Assembly (NCBI RefSeq): GCF_007752135.1 | Contig: NZ_CP036298.1 | Coordinates: forward strand, 5,332,001-5,396,000 | Direction: 5' to 3' | Origin: Aureliella helgolandensis | GTDB taxonomy: Bacteria; Planctomycetota; Planctomycetia; Pirellulales; Pirellulaceae | Length of the DNA: 64,000 nucleotides | Part shown: positions 9,714-23,400 of the stretch, piece by piece | How positions within the stretch are numbered: the first letter of the stretch is position 1 | Layout of the letters: every line of letters starts with the position of its first letter | The notes under the pieces: generated by a model | Seen by the model: only the letters and a program-made list of their open reading frames with translations | What the model was told of the DNA's origin: nothing | Databases searched by the model: none | Made by a program: the position numbers and the translations under genes

Positions 9714-10728
9714 TCAACGATCATTCGTGGCACTGGCAACGTAGAATGGTCGAGGTGCGACGAGCGCCATCAGCATGTGCTGATCCACCGGCAGGGCGTC
9801 TTCTTTGTGTTGGTACTGTTGATGATTGGTACAGAACCGATAGCCAACCGGCTTGATCGTGTGGTGAATCCGCGCACCGTAGCAACGCCGGTAGAGTGCA
9901 TCTCCGCCGCAACCGGAATCATTGCTGATCACCATCGCGAATCGAGTAACCTGTGCACTTGCCCACAAAGCTGCTTTACCGAGTCTTGAATGCCCGATGA
10001 CTGCAATGCGCGACGCATCAACCTGTTCGTCCGTTTCCAAATAGACGAGAACGCGTGACAAGTTCCAAGCCCAGGTACCGATGGAACCCCACTCGGTCGG
10101 TTCGGGCTTCGATTGGCCCTTGCCATAGAACAAGGGGTGAACACCATCGGTGAAGTCGTTGCGATAATTGTCGGGATCAATCTGATCGTGATATACGGTA
10201 GCAAGTGCATACGTTGCTCGATAGCCATTTCCACCTGCCAGCGACCTACGGACGAGCCGCGAGCCTCTTCCGTGCCTCGCTGGATGATGCCGGGTCTGCA
10301 TGGACCGTATGATTAACGCTAAAATTCAAGCTGACGAATCCGGCAACAGGGCTCGTCGAATTGTTGGGAGTGTTCAGCAAGATGTCGAACCGATACTCGT
10401 CATCGCCAAAGAATGCGGCAATTTGTCGGCTTGTGGCACGATCGTCTAGAGCCTTGGGATCGGTCTCAACCACTTTGTGCCTTACCGCCAATCTTCGACT
10501 GGGCGATTTCCCATGGATCGAATAGTCGAACAACCGCTGTACCTCCGCCCGTCGATACGCGTCCCATTCGTCGCGTCCAACGGACTGTCCCGCGTTGTCA
10601 ATCAAAGCGCCTGGTAGTTCGTACGACGGAACTTTCGACTCGTCGTAGTTGGTGGCAGCGAATTTTTACGCTAGCGATATCGAAAAAATGAACGCACATA
10701 AAATGGGCACCATCGGCATACGAAGCAT
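9714..10728 (-). pseudogene. Glucuronoyl esterase (CE15) pseudogene: stop in signal peptide plus frameshift
   Basis: An ATG at 10728 starts a hydrophobic signal peptide of 20 codons ending ISLA, which is followed at once by TAA (10666-10668). In the same frame the mature part continues as NYDESKVPSYELPGALI and on to NFSVNHTVHADP. Near 10290 the frame shifts, and the catalytic half follows: NGYRATYALATVYHDQIDPD, GVHPLFYGKG, then VIGHSRLGKAALWASAQ with the nucleophile Ser of GxSxxGK, FAMVISNDSGCGGD, and EDALPVDQHMLMALVAPRP. This is a near-complete CE15 layout, so only two lesions and a clipped 3' end separate it from a working gene. CE15 enzymes cleave lignin-glucuronoxylan esters in the periplasm or outside the cell. 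Confidence 0.88.
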
Positions 10729-11418
10729 GATTGACTCGTCCTAAACAATTATTCGTAAACGCCGCTCTCGACTGGAGCCGCCGGGGGATCGTATTCCTCC
10801 GCAGAGCTTGCATCGATCTCAATTAGGCCAGACTCGACAGCTACGAAATAACAGCGAATGCCCCCCAAATTCAGATCCAAGTAACCCACGTTCCTAACCG
10901 CGGATTAAAAACGAACAGCAATCTATCCCAACGGTGAGCGAGGCGAAAAATGAGCAATACACTTTTCTTCCGTTAAGCTCAGGCGCACCGTTCATTCTGC
11001 GCTATGCGGGGAGTAAATGGATAGCGTCTGTTGAAAGGTTGTTTAACCTAACGAATAGCGGCTTGGAAACGCCTTCCACCAACCCAACACACAGACCGAC
11101 GGCAGGGTCCACATCAACCGGCCCAAATGGAGCATTGTGATATTTCTCCTGCAAGCGTAGTGCGACTTGCAACCTAATAAGCATCGTTCAGCCAAAGACT
11201 TGCGAGTGGCTAGTCTCCAGTCCTCCGCCAACCTCCCAAATGAAGGCGGCCCTTTTTTCCGATCTTCCATCTCGAGGTAGCGAGATGGATGTTCCATGGC
11301 GATCCTTCTTTGGGAACTTGCGTGTGCCCAAAACAACGACCTTGCGGTCGATACGCAGCGAAAACGGTGTCCATCCCCTTTCCTATGTCCGATCCTGTCC
11401 CCTTGGTTGCAGACTCTA
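10729..11418. other. Intergenic region downstream of giant gene A
   Basis: No gene is supported. Minus-strand frames at 11043-11438 and 11002-11184 were inspected as possible immunity partners of the RHS tip, but neither shows a recognisable fold, membrane segment or ribosome site. Confidence 0.4.
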
Positions 11419-14400
11419 CTAAACCCGACCAGCGCCACGTATCGAAGAGGTATCTAAGAAGGAAACACCAATTGCTCCGACATCAATAGCGGCTCCGACG
11501 AACAAAAGATCTGTGAATTTTTTCGGGAAAGATGGCCCTCCCCAAAAGAAGCCTGCTGCGTCTCCTAATTCCAAAATCCCCGCCCCAATCGCGAGGGTTG
11601 TAACCCCAATACCAACACCACCGTGACCGCCTATACCTACCATATCCATTGGATCGGGTTCGGCATCCGACTCGGGCAGAAACAGTCGGATGTTGGCTGA
11701 ACCACCCCCAAATGAAATTCCGACACCAACGCCGAGGTCCCAATAATTATAATTTGCAACTTGTTCCTTTACGTGCACACCACGCCGAATGAACCGAACA
11801 TTCGTAGAAACGTCTCCTATCGTAATACCCGCAACAACCGCGTCGACAGCAAACGCCTTGAACTCGCCTGTAACTTCTCGCCCGTCTTGCGAATTGTTGT
11901 AGATTTTGTACCCCGTGAGAAGACTTCTTGCAGCGCCCAACGTCAGTGTCCCGACGTACGCGGCAAAGGATAAACCAACAGCACCCGCCGCCGTAGCGAT
12001 CATTGTTGCAATGAAGTTTCCACTCGGGTCCTGATTGTTAATGGGATCGTTGTTCGCGAATAGAAAGGCATTGCTGTTTTCGATATCGCCCGGCTGTGGA
12101 AGAAATTCATCCGGCGTAATGAACCGACCGGTTTCGTTGGAAACAAATCGGTCGCGTAAGAATGTCAATCCAGTCAAAGAATCCTGGAACTCTCCATGGA
12201 AACCAATCTGCCAATCGTGTTCAAGCGGAACGTCAACATTGCCAAACGCATCGTAATTGAATCGTTCGATATTTCCGTTGGATTCAACTAGCCTGAGTCC
12301 ACTATGACCGTCATACCAGTACCGCAATGTCTGGTCGTTGTGGTTCGTTTCTTGTAGTTGCATCCCTACGTAATGGTGTCGTACCGCGTCAGTGCGACCA
12401 GGATCGTACTGCTCAAGAATTCGAGTGTGTTCAGCGGTCTCGTCGACGAGAAAACGCGTCTCATCACCGTCTACGGAACGCGAGACCAATCGGCCGTTAG
12501 CATCATATTCGTACTGCACGATCGTCGTTGAATCATCCGCCGTGATTTCGACTTCTCTAAGTCGTCCTTCATCGTCGTAGCGGTAAGATCGTTGCGAATC
12601 TCCACCTGTCTGGCTCAACAAGCGTCCGTCCGAATCATATTCATAAAAACTCGTGCTTCCGTTTTCGGTCGATTGGCTCAATCGTCCAGCGGCGTCGTAT
12701 TCATACGTTGTGTCACCCGATGAGCGATGCCGTGAGATGCGGTTACCGGTAGCGTCGTATCGATAGGAAATGGTCTCTGGTGTTTCCCCCATCTCCTCGA
12801 CAACTTCGGAGAGCAGCCATCCACGGGGCGAATACGTGTATTGCGCACTTCGGTTTAGTTCAACCACAGCCATGATCCGACCGGCCGCGTCACGTGTGTA
12901 CTGGTAGTGTTCAATTAGATCTTCTCCACGCTTAATCGAACGTTCAATCAGGAGGCCATTTTCGTTGAATTCATTCAATTCGATGGTGCCATCGGAATAT
13001 TCGACCCGTTTGACTTGACCTGCCGTGTCATAGACATAGCGTGTCTGAATTCCATCGGCATTTGCCACTGAATCTAATCGGTCGCGAGAATCATAGGTAT
13101 AACGCGTTTCGCCGGACGGCGTCGTGACGACCGCTTGACGTCCAGTCGCATCATACTGATATGCGATGAATGCGCCATCCGGATTCGTCTTACGAATCAG
13201 GCGGTCAAATTCGTCATATTGATAAGTAGTTGTACCACGCGAGTCCGTATTGCTCTCCAGATAGCCTTGCGCTGTGTAAGTAGCCGAGTAAATGGTGCCA
13301 TCGGAGAACTGTTTGCTGGTTATGCGGCCCTGCAAATCCGTTTCGATTGTTATCGGTTTTTTTGATAAAGTATCGAGCGAGACGATTTCTCCAAGTGCGT
13401 TTCTCGTCACTTCCGCACGAGTTCCATCTGGTCGTTCGACGGCAATGAGGTTCCCGCTCTGATCGTAGGTAAACTGTGTCGTTTGGCCAGACGGATCGAC
13501 GAATCTGATCGGTAGAGATGGTTCACCGTCGGTTAAGTGAACGTATTCATATTGGTAAACCCCTCCATCAGAAGCGATCTGTCGTGATAGGTCGCCTCGT
13601 GAGTCGTACTCATAACGATGAGTTGTTCCGTCAGCCATGGTCTGAATCACAAGCCGCCCAGCTTCATCATAGGTGCTTCGAATCGCCGAACCGTCCGGTT
13701 GCACCATGACAATCAACCGATCTGCACCGTCATACTCGTAACGTGTGATACGCCCCAGTTCGTCAATCATCTCTGTCAGGTTGCCTGCCGCGTCGTATCG
13801 TTCGGTTTGCCTGCTACCATCTGCAAATACGGTAGTTTTCTCTCCTGAACTTCTGCCCCATCGCGTCCAGTTGTCGCCATGGTCCGTGATCCCAGTGAGT
13901 CGACCCAACGCATCGGTTTCGAATCGCCGTTCCAGCGATTCTCCCGAATCACCGACGATGGTGTAGGCCTGCAGACGATCTGCGTCATCATACTGCAGCA
14001 GTGAGGTGCTTCCGGCGCGTCCAGTGAATTCGGTCACACGTCCGACTTGATCAATCTGGTAGTTTTGCGAAGTTCCATCCGCAAAGTTAATCTGCTCTCG
14101 GAAATTATCGTTCGAATAGACGAAGGAGCGAAAATTGCCTAGAGCGTCAGTTGAACGAACGATTCTGTCCGCAGCATCGTAGGCGTATCGATGTGAATTC
14201 CCCAATGGCCCTCTGTCTTCAACAAAACGTCCCGCCGCATCAAACTCAAATTCGTGCTTGATTTCGGTGGGCTCCCCTCCCAATGAAACGGTTCTGGAGG
14301 TTGCGATCAGTCGACCATTTTCATCAAACCTATTCTCGGTTGCCGTTCCGTCGGCGTAGAAGATTGTAGTTGGTTGGCCCATCGCGTTGCGAGCATATTC

Positions 14401-17400
14401 TGTTGAGCTGCCACTGGGGTCAACCATTTGAATAAGATCCCCGACCGCGTTGTACTCGAACCGCGTGACGGCGCCATCGAAGCTGGTGTGTGAAAGTACG
14501 TTTCCAGCGGCGTCCAGCTCATAGTTCGCCGAGCGTCCGAGAGCGTCAACCGCCGACTGCAACGCCCCATGGGGACCGTAAGTGTAACGAAGAGTGCTTC
14601 CATCCGGGAGAATCACGGAGGTCTCACGGCCCACTGAGTCCAAGCCGTATCGAGTCGTTTCACCGAGGGGGTTCGTTTCTGAGACGAGGCGACCTCGATC
14701 GTCATATTCGAATGAGAATACTTCGCCAGCCACAGTAACACTCTTGGTGACCTGCCCACCCACACCGTAAACGAGGAAACTCTCGCGTCCTAGGGCGTCG
14801 GTCGCAGCGACGACCTGTTCGTCAACGCGATATGAAAACTGGCTAACTTCGCCATTGGATGTTATTGCACGCGTCAAACGCCCCTGGTCATCGTATTCAA
14901 CCCTAGCTGGCGTGCGATCTAACGGATCATCCACAGAGACTAAGTAGTTCGCGAGTTCCGAATGGTACACATACTCGGTCTCTCGGTTCAACGGATCGAT
15001 CGAAACCGCTAAACTCCCCTGCTGGTTATAACGATATTGGTACTCTCCCCCATCAGGACCGAGCAGACGAGTAATGCGATTGTTTCCATCGCGATAGAAC
15101 TCGATCAGCGGCCCCGCCGAATCAGACGTTATACTCGAATCACTAAATCGAATTACTCTGCCTGTTGGTGTTGATGCAGATATCAGGTTTCCAGATTCAC
15201 CCGCGATTCGATAGGTCATTCCAAGAGCTGTTGTCAACACATACGCCCCGCCGAAGCTGGGGCTGGCTGGGTTGTAAGGGATACCGCCGGGGGCGTAAAG
15301 TTCGCCCTGATCGTTGAGCGTTAGGTAGCCACTGGTTCCGGTGCTCAGGGAACTGGTCACGCCAGGGTCGGGCGTGAATCGCGGGCGTGCGACGAACAGC
15401 CCGCCGGGTAAACCTCGGATGTCGGGGTTGAAGGTGAAGCCTTGACGGCCTTCCCCGGGGACGTTGAGGTAGACCTTCACGCCGGGGCGTAATGCGCTGT
15501 AGATGCCGATGTCTTCTAGTCCGCTCTTGGGTAGACCGACTCGCAAGTCCGTGTTCCGGTATTCGAGTCTCCAGCCGTAGCCGAAATCACCTTCACGATC
15601 GGCTTGCAACGTGTCGTAGATACGAGTGATCTCAATTGGAATACCAGCCACAGGGATCACCATATCGGTGAAGCTGAGGCGGAAGTTTCCGAGTTTCAGT
15701 TCGCCTGCCAAGCCGACATGGTGTTCGGCGACGTTGACGACGCCAGCATTGGTGGCAACCTCAAGACGAATGACGTACTCGTCGTTGAGTAGCAAACTGG
15801 TGTCCCAGACACCCAGCTCACCGTTGGTAACGGCAGCAGTGCTTTCATGGAACTGTGTGAAACTGGTTTCGTCGACGTGGCGGTAGGAGAGCTTGTAACC
15901 GAACAAATCGTCGTGAGCTGCGGTGCCTACGATGCTTACCATACCAGTGACAGACGCAGTGTCGGACGGGCTGGTGATCTCCGCCGTGGGAATATCTTCG
16001 GTTCCCGCTCCACTCCAACCCTCGGGAAAGTCGTAGTCGAAAGTAATGGTCTTGGTGGTCACGTTACCATTGGTATCAATGGCGGTCGCAGTAGCGTCGA
16101 TTGTCTGGAATGTCCAGTCCTCGAAGGTAAACGTCGCCGTACCAGCTGCGTCGAGCGGGATGTCTTGGCCGTTAGCCGACAACGTCAGCGAAGCAACAGA
16201 CACGTTATCGATGGCTTTGGCGAACACGCGGAAGGGCCCTTGCCATGGCAAGATGTTGCGGCTGCCTTCCCCCAGATTCTCAATCAAACTGAGTTTGGGT
16301 GGAATGACATCTTCGATGACGTCGAGTGTGAAGCGCTGCAGGGCTTCCCCGCCGCGCGGATCGCTGACCTTCACGGTGAAGTCGTGAGAGCCAATCAGTG
16401 AAACTTCTGTCTGCCAGCGGATGCGTCCAAAGGAATCGACCTGGGCGCCGACAGGAGCGTCGGTTAACTCATACGCGAGTTGATCGAGGTCGGCATCACT
16501 GACCAAGACGTCGTACTTGAAGACTCCACCGGCGGACACATCCGCCGGTGAAGTACTGTTGATTACCGGTGCCGAGTTCTGCGCCAACACGTCAAACTCG
16601 AACGACTCGACGGCACTGGCGCCCCCCGCGTCGGTGGCAATCAGGGTTACAACGTGCTTGCCAGTTTGATCGGCCGTGGGCGTCCAGCTAACGAGGCCCG
16701 TTGCAGCGTCGATGCTCATGCCTGCAGGACCACGACCGAGCGTGTAGGTAATCGCTGCATTCTCGGGATCGTTCGCAGCCAGCGAATAACTGTATGGCGT
16801 TCCAACCGCGCCGAAACGTGGCGACGTGGACGTAATCACCGGCGGCAGGTTGGGTACACCATCGCTGACGCGAATAACAAAGGCTTGCGTGGCCGCGCCA
16901 CCGATGCCGTCGCTGACTTGGATGACGACATCTTGCTGGCCCAGTTGATCTGCGGTGGGCGTCCACGAGAGTTCGCCCGTCGTTTCCACGATGCTCATGC
17001 CAGACGGCGCGGTAAGAAGTGTGTAACTCAACGGATCGCCTTCGCGGTCCATGGCTTCCATCGAGTAAAGAAACGCGCTGCCGACTCCGGCTTCGGTGGG
17101 CGGCACACTGCTAATACGCGGCGGTCCGCCAAAACGACTGACTTTGACTGTAAACTCCTGCGTGACGGTCACACCGGAGGGATCACTGACTTCGATGAGC
17201 ACATCGTGCTCGCCCAATTGATCGGCCTCTGGCGTCCAGCGAATTGTTCCCAGCGATGGATGGATACTCATCCCGACTGGCGATTCGAGCATGGTGAAGC
17301 CGAAAATGTCGCGATCCGCGTCGGAGACTACCACGTCGTACGCGAATGTTTGCCCGAGCGAGACAGACGCGGTCGGCGTGGAATCAATCACGGGACGTAC

Positions 17401-20400
17401 GTTGAGCAATCGCCCAGTGACTTGGATGTCGAATGAGACGGTCTCGCTCGTTCCGTCGGCAGTGGTGGCGTTGAGTTCCACCGACTGCGTCCCCAGCTGA
17501 TCGCTGCCGGGTGTCCAGCGAAGCGTTCCATCCGCATCAACCGTTAAACTATCCGGTCCACTCGATAGCGACCAACTCACCGGACGATTCAGCTGATCCG
17601 TGGCGTGGATACGACTGAAGTAGTCGGCCGTGACCGCAGCGGAAGACTTTGGAAGGCTCACGACGAGTGGCAGAATGGTTGGGGTTTCGCCCGTGACTTC
17701 GACCGTCCACGCCGCGGTTGTGGTTGCGCCAAACTGGTCGCTGACTTGGACGGTGAAATCGTGAGATCCAACGTCGTTAGCCGTGGGGGTCCAGTTCAAG
17801 CGGCCAGTGGTGCTCCCGATCGTTGCTTCGGCGGGAGCACTGGTGAGGGTGTAAGTGAGGTTTGGCGATTCAGCGTCCTGGGCGATGATGTCGTAGGTGT
17901 AGGAGATGTTGGAATAGGCTGTGGTGGAGAAGGTGGGATTCACAGGCAAGCTGCCTGTGCCACTGGTGATCACCGGCGGAGTGTTCGGTGCGGTGACGTT
18001 GAGGTTGAAATCGTGCAAAGAGATGGAGCCGGAAACGTTAGTGGCTCGCAGGATGACCAAATGCTCGCCGACTTGATCAATCGAGGGACGCCAGGCAACG
18101 AGTCCGGTTTGAGGATCAATGGTCATGCCAGCGGGTGCTAGCGACAGATCGTAGGTGATCGCATCGGCGGCGATGCCCATGGCGACCGACGCATAGTGGA
18201 ACGTTTGCCTAGCTTCGATGGTTGTGCTCGGCGTGGTTACAAAGTGCACGCCGCCGGTGACCGAGGTGTTGGTTGGCTCAAGGATAAAATCATTGCCCGC
18301 CGAAATCTCGTCGTTGGCCAGCGTGACCGTCAGTCCATCGCGGCCCGCCGTGTCCGCCCAGCCAGCAGGCAGCTCAGTGCGGATCTTGTAGGTGCCGGCG
18401 CCGAGTCCCGTTAGTGCATAGGCGCCGTTGCGATCCGTGACCGCCATCGGTTCGTTCTCACCGCGCGAGCCATCGTCGTCGAGGTCGGCAAAGACTTTCC
18501 AGTAGGCCACCGCCTCCGCATCTTCGGTCAACAATTGCCCGCGGATGTGGCTTAGCGACAGTTGCTCGATGGCCAAGTCAAAAGCGGTCTCGTCGTTGGC
18601 CGTGACGCTGACCGGCATCGCGCCGGGAGGCACGTCGTAGCCGGCCATCGGTGAAATGCGAACGGGATAATTACCCGGCAACAGACCCTCGAAGCGATAA
18701 TCGCCATTGGCATCCGTGGTGGCCGTCGGTTCGCTTGGGTCCGGATAAGCATTGCCGTTGCTATCGATGTACAGCTGCCAGCCTTCGAGCGAGAGTTCGG
18801 CGGGGATACCTTCCTCGCTGCCATCGTCTTGCTCGCCATCTCGATTCAGGTCATCGAAAAGGTGGCCGGTGATGGAACCACGCAGTTCCGGCAGAACATT
18901 GACCGTAAACGACTGCTCGTCGTATCCGCCGCGGCCATCTTCGACGGCGATCGTGAAATCGTGTTGGCCAGGGGTTACCAACCCTGGCGTTGGCTGTGGC
19001 AGCAAGCCATTGGAGGTTCGGTAGCCGAAATTGTTGTTGCCGGAGTAGTCTTTCACCGACAGCGCGTAAGTATCCTCAAATCGGAAATCGAGTACCAATT
19101 CAGGATTGTTCTCATACTGTCGCGACATCCCTTCTTGTATCTCGGCTGCTGACCGGGCGACGTTCCAGACGCGGAAGTTATCGAGCGTCGCCATCGTCTT
19201 GTACAGGCCACCGTATCCAACTTCCAGAATCCCATCCTCTGAATAGGCGATCGAATCTGGAATGGATGTCGCGCCGACAACGCGTCCGTCGGCATAGATG
19301 GTGGCCGTTTTCGTAGCATCATCGATGGTCAGCGCCATGTGAACCCAGCGATCTTCGCGAGCCTCGAATTCCGGTCGGAAAGTGATCGTCTGACCATCAA
19401 AATTCATCACGAGCTCCAACTGCGTGTTGAAGCGAGTTCGCAGGTAGAACGCATTGCCGTAAGCACCCGGCAGCCTAAACAGAACGGAAGCACTGTTGCT
19501 GGCGGTCAATGTGTGAATATTGAACCAACCTTCGAGCGTAACGTTACTTGGTTGTAGGGAAGCATCCGCAGGGACACGCACGTCGCCCCCTGCGTCATAG
19601 GGAGCGTAGATAAACGCTTGCCCTCGCCCATCCCAGTCCAACTCACCGGTGGTGGGATCGAGCGTGGCACCGTCTGGCGCGTTCAGTAGTCGATAGCGAA
19701 GAGCATCCTGATCTCCGTCAACGGCGGTAGCTGCGTAGCTGAATCTTTCGTTTGCCCCAATCGATGTTACCGGCTCCGTCGCGATCAGCGGTGCGGCGTT
19801 CTCGCGGGCGGGCACGACGTCGATCTTGAACGACTGCGTGGCCACACCTCCCCGACCATCATCCGCTGCGATCGTAACGTCATGGACACCAACTTGATCT
19901 GGGGATGCCGCCCACAATAAAGCGCCCGAGTCGCTGTTGATGATGAGTCCGCCTGGACCATCGACGATGGAGTAGGTGAGCGGATCGTCGTCGGGATCCA
20001 CCGCATCACTGTCGTAGCGGTAAACTTCGTTGGGATCGAAGCGGTTGTAGATCACGCTGGCGGTCGCATCGCCCGAGTTCGCAACGATCAAATCCGTACG
20101 TCCATCTTCGTCCGCATCCGCAAGCGTCACACGCATTGGATGATCTCCAACGCGAATATTTTGCGGCCTGGCATACTGGTTGTTCCCTCGACCAAAAAAG
20201 ATTGCCAGCACGTCGTCTTCGGAAAGCGTTACGGCTAAATCGGGATTGCCGTCGTCATTCAGGTCAACCGCCGTCACGTCGCTTGGCGTGGATGCGAGAT
20301 CGACATAGATGGGTGAACCGGTCGGATTACTAGCCAAATCGCTTAAGATCATCAGACGGTTCGTATCGGGCAAGGTAACGACAGCCTCGATCGTACCATC

Positions 20401-23400
20401 GCCGTCCGCGTCTGCGAGCGTTAGTCGCCCAGGTTTGTCTCCAATCGCAATTGCCGTCGGCTGACCAAGCGTGCTAGTGCCATCGCCCTGAAAAACCCAC
20501 AGGGCGTTCAACGAGTCATCGAGGGCCACGATATCGATATGGCCATCGCCGTTGACATCGGCCGCCGCAACGTCAATCGGTCCATTGCCAACCGGTATGT
20601 CAGTCGAGGTATAGCCGCTAGCCAAATTGCCCGCGAAAACACTAAGGCTACGACTGGCGCGATTGGCGGTGATCAACTCCATTTGCCCATCGGCATCAAT
20701 GTCCGCTGCTGTAACCGCCTTGGGAGATCGGCCAGTCAATAAATCAGATTGACGCGTCAGACGCCCCAGGTTGTCTCCGACGAAGATCTGCAGACGGTCC
20801 ATCTGGTCTTGAATTGTCAGAACTTCTTCGTTGCCGTCGCCGTCAAGGTCGACGGCGACAAGATCGACCAAGTCATCACGTCGTCCTGCATAGATCGACG
20901 TCGTATCCGGGTGGTAGTTGCCAACACCGTCTGAGCCGTGTACGAAATCGAGATGGCCATCATGATCCACATCGATGAACACACCTTCCTCTGTCGACCC
21001 CACCATGCCGATGCGTTGGGGAGGTTCGAACGTCGCATCGCCGCGCCCCAGCCGGACCGATAGCGGACCGCGACCTTGAGGGGTTGACGAGTGATCGGAA
21101 TCCGTAACTAAATCCAAATGGCCATCTTCGTTGAAATCCACTAGCCAACTATCACGCGATCTCTGCGCTCTTCCTGAATCCTCAAGATGTTGAAATAGTT
21201 CGAAAACGCCCGTGCCGTCATTTAGATAGATCAGCGGACCAGCGATGGAGGCGATGACAAGATCAACGTCATCATCGCCGTCTAGATCACCAGCCATATA
21301 ATCGCCTGCCGTGTTGATAGAGCCGACGAGCGGGGTAATTGTGTCCTCCTGGTAGGCTGCAAACTGACTGTGAAGCGTGAAAGCGCCGGCGCCATCGCCA
21401 GCCATCACCACCAGCATGATCTCCTGGCCAGATTCACGCGATGCAAACGCGAGATCGGGTAGGCCGTCGCCTGTAAAATCGCTGACGACAAAGGCATGCT
21501 CCCAGAATGAGACGTTCACGCCTTGAGAGCCATCCGGAAGCTGCTCTCGATGCGCATGCGTAAAGACGCCGGGCTCTTGCGGATCATTCAAGTAGACATC
21601 AATGTATCGGGCAATTGAATCCTTCGTCACAAAATCCGGGAATCCATCCGAATTGAAATCCGCAATCTGGAAATCGTTGTAGCCATAGAATCCACCACCC
21701 GGTTGATCATCACTGACTGTAAACGTCCCATCGCCATTGGAAAGTGCAACATAATAGCGACTCCCGTTCCCGCGTGCCCTAGTGGCGACGACGTCAGGCA
21801 AGCCGTCCAGGTTAAAGTCCGCAACCGCACCGACCCCTGTTGGCCGAGAGACACCAAGCGATGGGAATGGCTCCGCAAAGGTCCCGTCGCCATTGCCCAG
21901 ATAGATGCGGTCGTTCGATACGTCCAAAAGATCGACGGCACCATCACCATCGAAATCGGCAGCGAGTGTCTCTTTCGAATTCGCACCTGATATCGCAGGA
22001 ACGGTCCGAGTACCGCCAAACTCTCCGGGGCGGGTTCCCAGCCGGATCCCGACTCCGTCAAAGTCACCGCTTTCTGTGAAGTACGAATAATCCATGACGC
22101 CGTCGCGGTTGTAATCACCGAACATTGCCCCGCGGGCGATATCTCCGACCTCGAGCGGTTCGACGTCACCCGAGAAGTCTAGCATGGCATATTCCGTAAT
22201 CTGAAAGAGCCCTGTGCCGTCGTTAATGGCAACTTTCGTCGAAGTCCAATCGCCATTCGCATTCCCAAAAATCAAGTCGAGATCGCCATCGAAATCAACG
22301 TCTACAGGATTGTCACTGCCCGCATAGTTGCTGAGCCAAGCATCTGTTTCAGGCCCTGGCTGATAAGTAAAATCGATCCCACTACCATCCCCAACTAAGA
22401 CATCGAGACTGGCCGCTGAGCGATGAAATGCCAGATCGACATTCCCATCACCGTTGAAGTCTCCGCCACGGATCCAATAGTACGGCGTAAAATTGCCTTC
22501 GGGATCGAAATCGGCAGCCAATGTGAAGTTGCCAGCCCCATCGTTGTGGTAGACCTGGATGTTGCTACCCACAGCAATCACCAGATCTTGATGGCTGTCG
22601 CCGTTTACATCGAGAACGTCGTAAGGCCGCGTTTGCGTTGAATAGCAACAATTCGGAGCTTCGCCCGCTGGGCCAATAACGACCGGCTCTGCGAAAGTCC
22701 CGTCGCCGACACCCTTCATCCACATCGCCTCATAGCTGGCACCAAAACCCAGCACTGCGGTCCGCCCGACCAGATCTAAAACGCCATCTTCGTCAACATC
22801 CGCCGCGAAAAAGTCACTGACTGTGTTAGTAAATGTCTGCTCCAATGCCTCTCCAAACGTTCCATCGCCATTTCCTGCAATGACGATCAGCCGCGGATCC
22901 CGCCGCCGCTCGATCGCTACCACGTCCAAGTTGCCGTCGCCGGTAAAGTCGCGAAGCAAAAGATTCCGAGGATCATAAATGTTGCTACCGATGTCATGGG
23001 CATAGATCTCGATCGGTGCACCAAAGCCGCCATCGCCATCGCCAAGCACTGCCGTAATCCGCAATTGATATCGCAGCCCCAGTACTGGGGAGCTAAACGC
23101 AAACAGCGTGACCATATCGAGGATGCCGTCACCATTGAGGTCGCCATGATCCATGCCGAAGACGCCATTGCTGTCGCTTGCCGAAAGGTACTCGGGTATG
23201 CCAACATCAACCTTATACCCCACGTCAAACAGCTGCCCATCGGCGGCGGGAAATCCTGTCGAATAACTCGTCGCATCATCAAAGCGATCATTGTTCTCGC
23301 CCGCGTAGATACCAACGGTCTGCTCGCCGGAATTGATTGTCACGATTCGTGGACCTTGGAATCCGCTGATCGTCGCCACCCCCACCGGCGAATCACCGAC

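Noticed and set aside
11002-11438. Possible immunity gene downstream of giant gene A
   Set aside because: Frames of 60 and 131 codons on the minus strand lack a ribosome site, membrane segment or family motif; the region reads as decayed DNA.
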